Shown: positions 21,581 to 33,043 of the stretch, piece by piece | How the letters are laid out: every line of letters begins with the position of its first letter | Position numbering within the stretch: the stretch's first letter is position 1 | Source: Lumbricus rubellus | Lineage: Eukaryota; Annelida; Clitellata; Crassiclitellata; Lumbricidae | Reading direction: 5' to 3' | Assembly: GCA_945859605.1 (NCBI GenBank) | Contig: OX243827.1 | Location: 2,095,295-2,159,294, forward strand | DNA: 64,000 nucleotides | The notes under the pieces: model-generated | Database searches by the model: none | Told to the model about the DNA's origin: nothing | Seen by the model: only the letters and a program-made list of their open reading frames with translations | Made by a program: the position numbers and the translations under genes

Positions 21581-23010
21581 TGTATCAAAAATAAAAACAA
21601 TATTTACGACAGTAACGCATGCAATAAATATTCAAAATCATTAATTCCACCCAAATGGCAACAGGAATATTCTCCAGCTAAATTTATAATGCAAGTTAAA
21701 TTATTTAAACAGTATGACTTCTGAAATGTCAAAATATCAATCATTTAGTTATCTAGAGACCTTGAAATCAACATTGCACTCAAAGAAAATTCAGATTGTC
21801 GAATACAAAAGCTTATCCAAGAGGCTAGTTCAGCTAAATTAGGGAAATATAATTCATCTTAAAAGGAATAAAATGCAAACAAACACATAGTCATTCAACA
21901 AATATTCATTTGTTAAAATGCATGAAGCAACAGTATTTATAATTATTATCACACATTGAATGAAAATGATTTGTGTAAAAATTGAATTTATTTGCATGTA
22001 TTTACTTGAAAACTTAATTAATAAATCTATTTAAAAATGAGAATGTTAAATATTAAATGTTTTAGAGAAATGACTACACACACAAACAGAACAAATGTGT
22101 TTCACAAAAAGCTTATTTGCCTTCTGTTTATAACCACACAAATTAGATAATGAAGGTAAAAAATTATCCTCACAGCAAGTTAAATTAGAGTGATATTTTA
22201 ACTTTATCTTTATTACAGTTTTGAGTGCTAATAATAAGCGAAAACAATGTTTTAACGAACCACTCACAAATACGCTTTTGTTCCTAACAAGATATCAAAT
22301 TGAATATTACTTCTAGTTATCACAATACCCTGATTTAAACAGACTAACATATTACGAATAACAATTAAGATTAAAGCAACATCACACTGATTGCATGAAA
22401 AATACAATATTCCTCTTAAATACAATTTCAACAAGTCTTCAGCACACCGCCCCTTGACAATTATTGCATACATTAACCTTTAACAATCATGTTTACTGAG
22501 ACGCAAAGCATGTGTCAACAGGACCAAATCAAAGATAGGTCATTGGAAATAGCTCAAATAATCAAATAGTTGCTGGGCTATTATTTACACTATAACAATA
22601 TCATCTCTGCAAGTTTAAAACAATAACATGCATAGGTAGCAACAGAATAAACAAGAAGTTGACAAATTTGGAGTTAGTGCTGTTGCACTCTAAGCAGATG
22701 GCATATCTAGTCCAATATAACAACACAAACATCAACAAAACACTAACATAATAAATACGTGTCCCATCTAAAATGAAATGAGTAACCACATAAACATGAA
22801 AGCAAATGGATAAAAAAGAGAAGTATCAACCTTAACAACAATAATCCTGTGAAAAGGTCTTCATAATTTTATGTAACTACAGCGTGTAAACATTTCCACG
22901 TTGAGAAACTTTCGCAAAAATCTCATAAACATCAAAAACCTGGTTCTTAATTAAATATTAAACCTCTAAATAACACGTCAAGAGGGGTTTTAGAGTATCT
23001 GTTGGTAACA
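21581..23010. other. AT-rich stretch without recognised genes
   Basis: About 1.4 kb of AT-rich sequence in which no open frame shows protein-like composition. There are no TIRs, no tandem arrays, and none of the 35-bp units so common elsewhere. It may be old unique intergenic DNA or a long UTR. Confidence 0.4.
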
Positions 23011-23019
23011 CCCTGGAAT

Positions 23020-24199
23020 ATAAAAGGTGGGCCAAAAAGACCCCCCCCAAGTTTTTTGCCAATATCTTGGCCAGAACTATGAATTTCAAAATGAAATTTT
23101 ACAGGCTGAAAGACAATTAAAATTTACACATGATAGCCAGGTTTCATCACAATATTTCAAACAGAACAAAAGTCATATCACTTTTAGTGAGGCCACCCAC
23201 CGTTTTTTGATGATCTAAAAACGTAACACAACAAGAAATAACAAAAACACGATTTTATTAAGTCTCATCGCAAATAATTGTTATCAAATAGGCTTGATAT
23301 TGCCAGATGATCATTATAGTTACTATTTAAAAAAGAAACAGGGTACCAGCATAGCTGCACGTCACTGAGAAGTCACTTAGCAAAATAAAAATCAAGTTGG
23401 TAAATAAGGAATCTGTCAGATTAATAATTTTGCTTTTAGTACAGTAAAATTCAAATTTCTATAAAAAAATAAAATGGCCAAGATGTCAATGACAAACTAA
23501 ATGTGTATTCAGGCAACTCTTGAGCCGGATCCTGGAGATGCAAGGCTATGAGCAATGTTTACTCTGGTAAACAGGGAGAGAGTAAACATTAAGAGTTAGG
23601 CTGAGATTTAAGAGATTTGCCATGAATGAAAAAAGATCGACTCAATGTAGGTTGCTCTGGTTTCAATGAGTAAGCCAATGGCCCAAATATCTGGATTTAA
23701 ACCCGATGGATTGATAATCAATTGCGGAGAGCTGTGCTGGAGAAATATCACAATCTACAACCAAAACCAAAAGTGGCAAGAGAATTGATGGGCGTATTGG
23801 ATTTGATATAGGAAGATTTGCCTTTGGAAAGCAACAACAGGTCATCAAGAACTTTGCAGAGAGACTCAAAAGAAGTTTTGGCATTGGTGTTGGGGAAATT
23901 TAAGACAAGTTCTGAAGCACTACCAAGTTCATTTCACGACAGTTATTTGAGATTAGACTTAATAAAATAGTGTTTTTTTTACTTTTTGTTGTGTTACGCT
24001 TTTGAATAGTCAAAAAACGGTGGTGGCTTCACTATAAGTGATATAAGTTTTGCTCTGTTTAACTATTTTGATGAAATGTGGCCATCATGTGTAAATATGA
24101 TTTGTGTTTAAGCCTGTAAAATTTCAATTTAAAAATTCTTACTTATGGTCAAGATATTGGAAAAAACTTAGTGGGTATTTTGTTTTGGCCCACCCTGTA
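23020..24199 (+). mobile_element. Decayed mariner/Tc1-type element
   Basis: Inverted ends of over 100 bp carry GGTGGGCCAAAA at the left and TTTTGGCCCACCCTGTA at the right, each followed inward by a TTGCCAATATCTTG-like motif. Near 23670-23720 the plus strand still spells QWPKYLDLNPMD, the motif around the third catalytic Asp of mariner/Tc1 transposases. Stops and deletions remove the rest. The TA target is visible at the right end only. Confidence 0.72.
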
Positions 24200-24718
24200 G
24201 AGTGCATGAACACAGGATAACTTCCTACAGCCCACCCAAGGGTCGGCTCAGCCAGACATTCGGCACAGATGCACTGGTAAAATGAGCAGAACGTTATCGA
24301 CCCTTGCATGACTGCCAGTTAAATTTGACTCTCCTAAATTGTGATCAATAGTTCAATTGACACTATGAAGTTCAATCTAATTGTGCCATAAGTTTTAAAT
24401 AATAAAATACCTAAAATCTTCGTCTAATTTCAAGCTGCATTGTGATTACAATTCACAGTATGAAGAACAAATGGCAAGTTACTTCAGGAGTCAAGTTTAA
24501 CTAACGACAGCCATGCAAAGTTTCCATAATATTTTACTGTTTTTAATTACGCCATCTGCCAAATGGAAGATTGAGCGGGACCTTTGGGAGTGTGATGGGA
24601 GCAATCCCGCATCCATGCACTCTTCGTGCCAGAGTGCTACCATTGTCCTAAACCTTATCCATAGTATAAAACAAATATATATATATATACACAATTACAC
24701 ACATACATAAATGACCGT

Positions 24719-24925
24719 GGCGGGACATGGTGGTGTAGTGGTGGCGTCGTTGCCTTGGAGCTGGAAGGTTCGAAACCACCTAGCCGCGTAAGGACCTTGG
24801 GCAAGTCTAATTCACTCACAATTGCTCAGTGCTTCAGAGTGAAACTCCGATGCAGTGTCCGCTCTGCATTCGGGAGCGCCTCGGAATGAAGAGAGCTTGA
24901 AGGGGCGTTATAACAAGTGCACATA
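24719..24925 (+). mobile_element. tRNA-derived SINE, copy on the plus strand
   Basis: The tRNA-like head has TGGTGTAGTGG as A box and GGTTCGAAACC as B box. It is followed by AAGGACCTTGGGCAAGTC, GTGAAACTCCGATGCAGTG and the tail GGGGCGTTATAACAAGTGC with CAAACAAACAAA. The layout is the same as 20213-20445. Confidence 0.85.
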
Positions 24926-25123
24926 CAAACAAACAAAATACATATATACACAATTAAAATATTTGAAAACTAAAATAAACAAGATTATATGAGGCCATAA
25001 TATACAATACATTATTGAAATGTAGCTAGATATAATTATTACTTTAGTAAACAGAGAGTAGCGTTTCATGCTGTAGCATACCCACACTTTAATATTTTCC
25101 TTAAATAACAAGGCAAAAGAGCA

Positions 25124-25530
25124 TTATAGCAATAACTGCCTTGCGCATAAGTCGTTTATGCTGTGAAGGGATTGTGAATGGAGGATATAGTGAGTGGATT
25201 TGGTCCCAGGTTCGAAGATAATGCCACTCCATGTGGATGAAAGGAATTCAACGCTCCTCTCCTGCATCGCGATGCTCCTCGGGAGTAGAGATCCTCGCTG
25301 CTCAATGGGCCTTGTTGTTCCTCTTCCAAGATCACTGCCATGTTCATTGGAAGTGTGAACCATCACCAACCAATGACCGCCGTAACACCGACATTTCATA
25401 GCGTCTTTTCCTTCCAACCGCTCTATGTCTTGTCCTTCGAAACCATGATTTGATCTTCTCTTCCACTGCCATGTAATCTGCAGAGGCAGTGGGTTCATTC
25501 ATGTGAACAGCATCTACAGCAGTAATGACA
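25124..25530 (-). other. Overlapping minus-strand open frames, unassigned
   Basis: Two frames of about 100 codons overlap here. One is preceded at 25516 by TTACTGCTGTAG, which could be a splice acceptor, and runs through KIKSWFRRTRHRAVGRKRR. I recognise no domain. It could be an exon of an unknown gene, part of an unlisted repeat, or chance. Confidence 0.2.
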
Positions 25531-25629
25531 AAAGCAAGTAATTTTAAACAATTAGTCTTTCTTTGGGTGAAAATGAGCAATGCAATTATTATTCCACGAA
25601 AAGTGTTCAGGACAAAACCTATACTGGCC

Positions 25630-26154
25630 GGTGTCACGACAACTCGTCTAACGACAACTCATCTAACGACAAGTGGTCTCCGGACAATTCGTCTAACGAC
25701 AATTGGTCTACTGACAACTTATCCAGCGCTTGAGAAATGGAAGCTGGATGATAGTTTTTAGAGGTGAAATGTAGGTTGGATTGATGAAAAAACGCAAGAG
25801 AAATGGAATCTGGATGATGGTTCTCTTACAAGTGAAATAGAAGCTGGATTGACGAAAATAACGCATGATAAATAAAAGCTGGATGAAGGTATTTCTAGAT
25901 CTGAAATGGAAGCAGGATTGACTAAAATAACAGGCGAGAAATAGAAGCTGGTTGAAGGTATTTTTAGATTTGACGTAGAAATGGGTGCATGTTGGAATAC
26001 ATGAATGAAAATCATCAATACAGCTTCCATTTAAGCAAAAATTTTTTTTCGTAAATCCGGCTTCTGTTTCATCAATGCTATTCGTCAGTAGACCAGTTGT
26101 CGTTAGACCAATTGTCTGGAGACGAGTTGTCGGTAGACCAGTTGTCGTGGAACC
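25630..26154. mobile_element. TU-like foldback element, copy 1 (GGTGTCACGACAAC ends)
   Basis: The arms are tandem 14-15 bp units (GACAACTCGTCTAAC and variants), inverted at the right as GTTAGACCAATTGTC. They enclose a core of 35-bp GAAGCTGGATTGACGAAA units. A perfect 9-bp duplication ATACTGGCC flanks it (25621-25629 and 26155-26163). Sea-urchin TU elements have the same plan of inverted repeats made of short direct repeats. No protein is encoded. Confidence 0.9.
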
Positions 26155-26339
26155 ATACTGGCCTAACCATCACAACACTTTCATGAGGTACTCAAAGGTG
26201 TCATAGGAAGCTGTTAGATTCATACATACACAATCAGGTTGGTCAAAAATATTATAATAATAATATTTTCTTTCTTGGGTTCATACTAGAAAACGCAGTA
26301 TGATTACATGAAACAATCCTAATTAACGTCAATCTCAAA

Positions 26340-26470
26340 TACAGAACAGACAGCCTGCAATGACAGGAATAGCAGCCTGCAAAGCACATCTATCCTATGC
26401 AGGGCTTCGATATTCGAACTCAGCACCGCTGATCTTCACACCAATGTGTTATCCAATGCGCCAACCAAAT
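26340..26470 (-). mobile_element. tRNA-like SINE head, second type
   Basis: The minus strand reads TTGGCGCATTGGATAACAC (A-box region) and GAGTTCGAATATC (B-box region). The spacing is tRNA-like but the rest of the fold is not. A similar pattern is seen at 51530-51660. Confidence 0.45.
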
Positions 26471-26744
26471 ATACACTTATACTAAATAATTATACTGTGT
26501 GGCCACAGAAATATGACTTAAGAATTCTCTAAGTTTTCTAAAGGCAATTTCTAACATTTCAAGAGTGTTTTAATCACTTTCTTATTAATATTAAGGCTTA
26601 AAATCAATTTATGGGGGGCCGACTCCGCCCCTTATAGCACACCTTTCCCTGCCTTAATTTTTATTTACCATCACTGCATGTTTTTCTGTGTAATACTGCA
26701 CATCAATAACTAAATATTTATTTCAGAAATTGTATGTAACATCT

Positions 26745-27030
26745 CCTCAAGGTGGGTTACTCAAAGGCGCTACAGTGCAACCATGGCTAATAGAAAGTTT
26801 TGAGGTTCTTAAGGAGTGACCCTGGGAACTAAGTGCAGTGTAACAGGGAGGTCATTCCAGGTTGTAGGAAAACGACAGAAAATGAACGACGCTGTCGGAT
26901 AGAGCAGTCTGTGAGCAGGGAACCAGAAGCTCAGATTGGTTCGCCAATTGAAAGATGGATTGACACTGAACAAACAAGGTGGAACAACAGAGTTCTCAAA
27001 GAAACTGTGAAGCCACGCTCGATGCACCGC
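26745..27030 (-). mobile_element. L2/CR1-type LINE 3' fragment
   Basis: The minus strand encodes FCRFPTTWNDLPVTLHL, the degenerate end of the reverse-transcriptase protein seen at 6703-7069. A GGCGC block lies beyond it (CAAAGGCGCTAC in plus). It is strongly decayed. Confidence 0.6.
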
Positions 27031-27701
27031 AGCTTACCCTGTATCAGATATATAATCAGTCTTTAGAATCCCACTCACCAAGTATCCTACTAAGCTGCAG
27101 AGTTTAAAATAGATTGAAGTTGATCAACCTGAGAGCAAGGTCAAAATAAATTACCATAGTCCACCACAGTGCACATGATAGAATGCATGAAGGTAGAACC
27201 AGATTTGCCATGCAATACGTGACAGACATTCAGAATGCATCTTGCGAATATGATAAAACATGCTCAACCAACTGTTTTCACATGCTCACAAAAGATTAGT
27301 ACCTGGGAATGTGCAATTCTATTACATTCATGGATTTACAAAGAACCTCTTACAGTACAAACTAATCCGAGATGCTCTCAGTGCAAAGTACCCCTCGAAA
27401 AAGATTTTAACACAATGAGCAGAAACAGTACTTAGTGCCCAAAACAAGCTAAGAGTCACACCTAACACAGAAGTACATCAGAGAAGAAAAGGCATTTGAA
27501 AAGAGCAGCTGCAAGTCTATCTTTTCGAGGTGACAATTATGGTTATCAAAGCCAGATCAGTTTAATTTTTTTAGTATTGAGCAAGAGGCAGTTCTTAATA
27601 TCTACAGGCACCCGTGCCACAAGTTTAAATAATCCACAAGAAATGAACCATAAAAAAAAATCATATTGGCCATGCACCAAGACTTCCTATTTGATCTTCG
27701 A

Positions 27702-28332
27702 GGTTCCACGACAACTGGTCTACAGACAACTCGTCTAACGACAAGTGGTCTCCAAACAATTCGTCTACGACAACTGGTCTACGACAACTGGTCTACGACA
27801 ACTCGTCTACACACTACTCCAGCTTCTATTATTTTCACCTATATAAAACCTCCATCCAGCTTCCATTTCAAATATAAAGATACCTTCATCCAGCTTCTAT
27901 TTCGTATCTATGTAGGTGAAAAAGAAACAGGATTGACGGGAAAAAATGCTTAAGAAATAGAAGCTGTATCAGATAGATCTGAAATAGGAGCTGGCTAGCC
28001 GAAAAACCCTAAAGAAATGGAGGCTGGATTAAGGAATTTATAGATATGAAATAGAAGCTGGATTTATGAAAAGAGCGATAAGGAAATGGAAGCTGGATGA
28101 AGGTTTATATAGGTTAAATAGAAGCTGGATTAATGATAAAACGTTTGAGAAATGGAAGCTGGATGAAGGTATCTTTATATTTGAAATGGAAGCTGGATGA
28201 CGGTTTTATATGGGTGAAATAGAAGCTGGAGTAGTTTGTAGACGAGTTGTCGTAGACCAGTTGTCGTAGACGAATTGTCTGGAGACCACTTGTCGTTAGA
28301 CGAGTTGTCTGTAGACGAGTTGTCGTGACACC
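27702..28332. mobile_element. TU-like foldback element, copy 2
   Basis: The left arm GGTTCCACGACAACTGG and the right arm GTTGTCGTGACACC are again built of 14-15 bp units. They enclose 35-bp repeats in both orientations, so the element is nearly a complete hairpin. The flanks GATCTTCGA and GATCTTAGG agree at 7 of 9 positions, an aged 9-bp duplication. Confidence 0.85.
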
Positions 28333-28779
28333 GATCTTAGGTTACCAGCCCGTTTTTATCTAAGGTTATTTATATTGATTTGAATAAATAACAATTTACC
28401 AGATTTTTTCTTTAGGTCAGCTTCACTTGAACGAGTCGGGTAGTCATGTGGCAAACAACTCTCGTAATGTCCAGTGGTAGGTCAAGGCCTTCTGGCACGG
28501 TTGGAACGTGTATGTAGGCCACCTGTCAAGCAGAAACATGGCAAAGTACACCTTTCATTGACAGTTATCCACTGTAGGCGGCCTAGTGATGACCGTCCTA
28601 TCAATGATCATCAAAATGCAAAACAGAAAACAAACACTTAGTCATCCAAATACCATTCCCCGTTGTCAGAATTGTAAGTCTATAATTGATAAAACCCCAC
28701 AGTTTTTTAGCTGAGAATGCAAGAGGTGCTATATAAACCTACACAAAAAATACAATTGATAAAAATAAGCTTTGCTTAA

Positions 28780-29290
28780 ATAGTAGACGTATATTTTAGC
28801 ATTGTAAATTATTTGCTAGTTGCAGCATTCTGGCAAGCATTATTATCAATCCTAATTTGCACAGAACCTTCTCGTTTCCCATCAGCCTCAGTTTGGGCAA
28901 GAACTCGTTTATCTTGAAATCCCGCTTCCATTTAGGCAGCAATTTTTTCAACAATTCAATCTTCCCAATGTTTCATAAAAAATATTGTTCACCCATCCAG
29001 CTTTGATTTCAGCTAGATTGTTTTTATAATTTATGCCATTTCTATTTGAATAAAAAATTATTTTCACCAATCCGACTTCTACTTAGCAAGAATTCTTAAA
29101 TATTCTTGGCATCAATCCGACCATCGCTGACCCATACAATGACGAATGATTTATGACGCCAACATAAATGCTTACCCTCGGAATGAAAAGATTCTTGCTG
29201 ACATTAGTTAGATTGCAGAAAATTTATTGTTTAAATGGAATTGCATTGATGAAACGAATTCTTGCCAAAATGGAAGATGGATTGGCGAAA
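28780..29290. repeat. 35-bp minisatellite with eroded TIR-like ends
   Basis: Diverged CATCCAGCTTTGATTTC-type units span 28900-29290. At about 28786, GTAGACGTATATTTTAGC resembles the GGTAAACGTGTATTTTAG terminus of the MITE family, and at 29165-29178 AATGCTTACC resembles the opposite end. It is probably an old copy of that family. Confidence 0.45.
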
Positions 29291-29309
29291 AGTAGACTAC
29301 AAGTCAAAC

Positions 29310-29620
29310 GGTAAACACGCACACTGCGTGCCCGTACTCCAAACAATATGGCTGCCAACGAATGCAATAAAATTAGAGCGCGACCTATGGACAACATGCA
29401 AAGCGTGAGGGTCGGTTAGGGCTCAGGTTAGGCGCCGTGAGGGTCGGTTAGGGTTAGTTTTAGGGTTAGTGCAGTCATTCTGCTGAAATTGAAGCTGAAT
29501 TGATGAACAATGTCGCAGTTTGGAGTACGGGGAGCCAGTCTGGGATTTTACCCTATAATTTTATGCATTCGTTGGCAGCCATATTGTTTGGAGTACGGGC
29601 ACGCAGTGTGCGTGTTTAAC
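29310..29620. mobile_element. TIR element with telomere-like core
   Basis: GGTAAACACGCACACTGCG followed by TGCCCGTACTCCAAACAATA is mirrored at the right end, with arms of more than 50 bp. A perfect 8-bp duplication AGTCAAAC (29302-29309 and 29621-29628) flanks it. The core has GTGAGGGTCGGTTAGGG and GGTTAGGGTTAG, plus one 35-bp-type unit. The same core is found in the elements at 50298 and 52494. Confidence 0.92.
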
Positions 29621-29639
29621 AGTCAAACTGATGAAAAAA

Positions 29640-30790
29640 ATACTAAGGCTGCACTGAGTACATAATTCAGACCTCTAAAACCCTATATTAGGCCAACCTA
29701 TAATTGGAATCAACACAAGAGTAGGCCAATATATACAACACAATTCCGTGGTGAAATCTTTTGCCTCTGTGCAACCGTCGGCGCATGAACATTAAGATTG
29801 AAAACGTTCGCGCGAAAACGTTCACGCGTTATTTCTTATCAATTGGCAAGGTTTGGCATTTTGGGGTCAACCTGAATCTCGAAACCAGAACCCCCAAAAC
29901 GTTAAAAAAATACACAAACATCCGATTTCCCCAAAGCTAGCTTTTAATAGAATCCGGGACTAATATGATAAGTCCCAAGTATAATACAGGGAATTTCGAC
30001 CGCGTGGTTCTCAGGTGTGTCATAATTAGATCCGCATCAGAAATTATATCTTTATGCAACAAAGCAAAGACAAACGAAATATTAACTCACCGTAATAACG
30101 TCAGAGCTATAAATTGCCAAGGGAAACAAAACGCATGGAAATCTACACAAAATATCACATTGACGGTTCCTTTGTTGAATTTTTTCGCCATTTTAACCGC
30201 TCAACTTCCGCCATTGTTACGGACATAGACATCCTATATGTAAGATGCGCACTCGCTTAATTTATTTAAGTAAGTAAGGGTGTTTCATTAAACGCAAACG
30301 AACTCGTAAGAACTTTAGGCCTACATGCCGATTTTTTTTACTAGTGACGGTAAAGAACAGTTATTACGAAAACATCATACACTGCAATTTGCCCTAAGTG
30401 ATGCCCCCATTATGATTCAAATCTTGCTGAAAATGCAGATGAATTTTGTTTGTAAATAAGTTGTTGTTCGCTAAACCTAAAATTTTAAACCTCACTATTT
30501 TTACTCTGGACCTTTTAGAACAGTATCCTTTTGCATGATACTGCATGCAATTTATGCAGCTCTAACATTGCTAGCAGATGAAAAATATAATTATACGTCA
30601 AGAACAAAAGCATGCCAAAATTATTGTGATTTCCACTTCGAAGATCTCGATAGGCCTATACCTGAAACATGCTTCCGAAATCGCAATTCTTCAGTTAGTG
30701 CATTTCAATGGCATTTCATTAGCTCCATAAAGACCTAGCCTATCTTTTCAAAACTGTTTCTAATGACAACGCGGTAATTGAAAGAATTCT
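29640..30790. other. No gene recognised
   Basis: Mixed sequence with no domain-bearing open frame. A frame at 29965-30228 and one at 30535-30738 have no recognisable content. A stretch near 30180-30235 (TTCCGCCATTGTTACGG) is GC-richer and could be the 5' end of a transcript, but nothing supports this firmly. Confidence 0.3.
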
Positions 30791-30792
30791 GA

Positions 30793-31850
30793 ATTCATGC
30801 ATCTATGCATGGATGCATGCATGTATTGATGCAAGCATGGATGCATGCATGCATGTATAGATGCAAGCATGGATGCATGCATGCATGTATAGATGCAAGC
30901 ATGGATGCATGCATGCATGTATAGATGCAAGCATGTATGCATGTATGTATGTATGTATGTATGTATGTATGTATTTATGTATGTATGTATGTATGTATGT
31001 AGGGCTATGTATGTATGTATGTATGTATGTATGTATGTATGTATGTATGTATGTATGTATGTATGTATGTAGGGCTATGTATGTATGTATGTATGTATGT
31101 ATGTATGTATGTATGTATGTATGTATATATGTATGTATGTATGAATGAATGTATGTATGTATGAGTGTATGTATGTATGTATGTATGTATGTATGTATGT
31201 ATGTATGTATGTGTGTATGCATGTATGTGTGTATGCATGTATGTGTGTATGTGTGTGTATGCATGTATGTTTGTATGTATGTATGTATGTGTGTGTATGT
31301 ATCTGCGTATGTTTGTATGTATGTTTGTAAGTATGTATGTATGTATGTATGTATGTATGTATGTATGTATGTATGTATGTATGTATGTATGTATGTATGT
31401 ATGTATGTATGTATGTATGTATGTATGTATGTATGTAGGGCTATGTATGTATGTATGTATGTATGTATGTATGTATGTATGTATGTATGTATGTATGTAT
31501 GTATGTATGAATGAATGTATGTATGTATGAGTGTATGTATGTATGTATGTATGTATGTATGTATGTATGTATGTATGTGTGTATGCATGTATGTGTGTAT
31601 GCATGTATGTGTGTATGTGTGTGTATGCATGTATGTTTGTATGTATGTATGTATGTGTGTGTATGTATCTGCGTATGTTTGTATGTATGTTTGTAAGTAT
31701 GTATGTATGTATGTATGTATGTATGTATGTATGTATGTATGTATGTATGTATGTATGTATGTATGTATGTATGTATGTATGTATGTATGTATGTATGTAT
31801 GTATGTATGTATGTATGCATTATGTATGTATGTATGCCTGTTTATACGTA
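30793..31850. repeat. (ATGT)n microsatellite with a 366-bp higher-order repeat
   Basis: The array begins with 33-36 bp units of GATGCAAGCATGGATGCATG (30793-30930) and then becomes nearly pure TATG. Interruptions repeat exactly 366 bp apart: AGGGCTATG at 31071 and 31437, and GAATGAATG at 31143 and 31509. Long Tyr-Val-Cys-Met or His-Thr-Tyr-Ile frames on both strands are artefacts. Confidence 0.97.
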
Positions 31851-31864
31851 TGATCACTTGCTAT

Positions 31865-32065
31865 TGCGTCTCTATAATAGATTAATACACAGAGGCGCTT
31901 CCTACTATACAGCGCGGACAATGAATTGAATTTCATGCCTAATGGCATGAGTAATAGCGAGTGAAGGACTTGCTCACGGTCCGTGTGTAGCCTACGCGGC
32001 AGCGTGAGATGGATTCGAAACCTCAACTTTCTGGCTCAAAGCCACCAAACATCTCCGAATCCCAA
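31865..32065 (-). mobile_element. Degraded tRNA-derived SINE next to the ATGT array
   Basis: The minus strand still shows GAGGTTTCGAATCCATC as B box, then GAGCAAGTCCTTCACTCGC and CGCGCTGTATAGTAGG. This is colinear with 20213-20445. The microsatellite abuts its tail, suggesting that the array grew from the SINE's simple-repeat tail. Confidence 0.65.
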
Positions 32066-32384
32066 AATGTAGGCCTACGTGCCACTTGTATAAGCTTAGG
32101 TTTAATCTAGGCCTGCTTTTATAATATTGCAGGAGCACAATTATAAGGCCTAAAAAGAAATGGTCTTAATTTGCATTCGCCAAGTGTGTATGTGTGCATC
32201 ATATAGGCCTACTTGCTCACTATCCTAAATAGCATACAAAGCACCAATCATCAAGAACCTTGGCCAATTATAGTATTATTTAAGTCGTTGGCGCCAAAAT
32301 AAACCTTGCAGCGCACGTGTAAGGAGATCCGATGCTAAATAGCCTACTGAGGTTCCTTTGTTTGAAGCCAATGAATAATTTGAA

Positions 32385-32590
32385 ACCTGGGCTGCCCTGC
32401 TACTTCCTCTCCCCACGCCTCCCCTCTTGTTTCCCTATTGAATCCACAGCAGTGTCCCCCCTTCCACATCTTACACGCAAACTTTGTGAGCTGAGCTGCT
32501 ACCTCCTCTCCCCACGCCCCTCCTCTTGTTTCCCTATTGAATTCGCGGCAGCGTCCCCCCTTTCACACCTCCCACGCAAACTTTGGCTGA
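32385..32590. repeat. Two-copy tandem repeat of about 112 bp
   Basis: CTCTCCCCACGCC, CTCTTGTTTCCCTATTGAAT and CACGCAAACTTTG occur twice in the same order, near 32408-32485 and 32510-32583. Confidence 0.85.
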
Positions 32591-32599
32591 CAGGCCAAT

Positions 32600-33040
32600 T
32601 TCGTTAAGTCTACGATGGCAGACTGTTGGGCCCCAAGATTACTCCACTAGGCCCCAATCTCGCCATTCAAAATGGGTGGCCATTGGGTGGGCCACTATGG
32701 TCAAGATTAAGCACACTCAATTGTTCGGCAATCGCTGAAATCGTGGCGAAGTGGTGGAATCTCGCAATTGGCCAACGCCAGCATGTATACCACCAATTGC
32801 TCCAGTGGGCCAGCATCAGGGCGACGAGGCTGGCTGTCTGGGTATGGACTCGGAAATTTGTGCACAGCAGAGTTTCGTACATCTAGACCGCATTGAAGTT
32901 CTAAGTAACAATGTATAGTTCTTAAACAGTCGAACTCTTAACGGAATATCTATAACATCGTCCACGAACACTAGCTAAACTTTGTATTCGGTAAATTTTA
33001 AGTGTGTTACTCTCACGCAATGAAGTCTAGTTTGGCATAT
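32600..33040. other. No gene recognised
   Basis: An 86-codon frame at 32626-32886 has no recognisable domain. The remainder is unique-looking sequence up to the piggyBac TTAA at 33040. Confidence 0.3.
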
Positions 33041-33043
33041 TAA

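Noticed and set aside
30793..31857. Long open frames of up to 275 codons on both strands (Tyr-Val-Cys-Met and His-Thr-Tyr-Ile runs)
   Set aside because: They are translations of a TATG tetranucleotide array. Frames stay open only because no stop occurs in the repeat.
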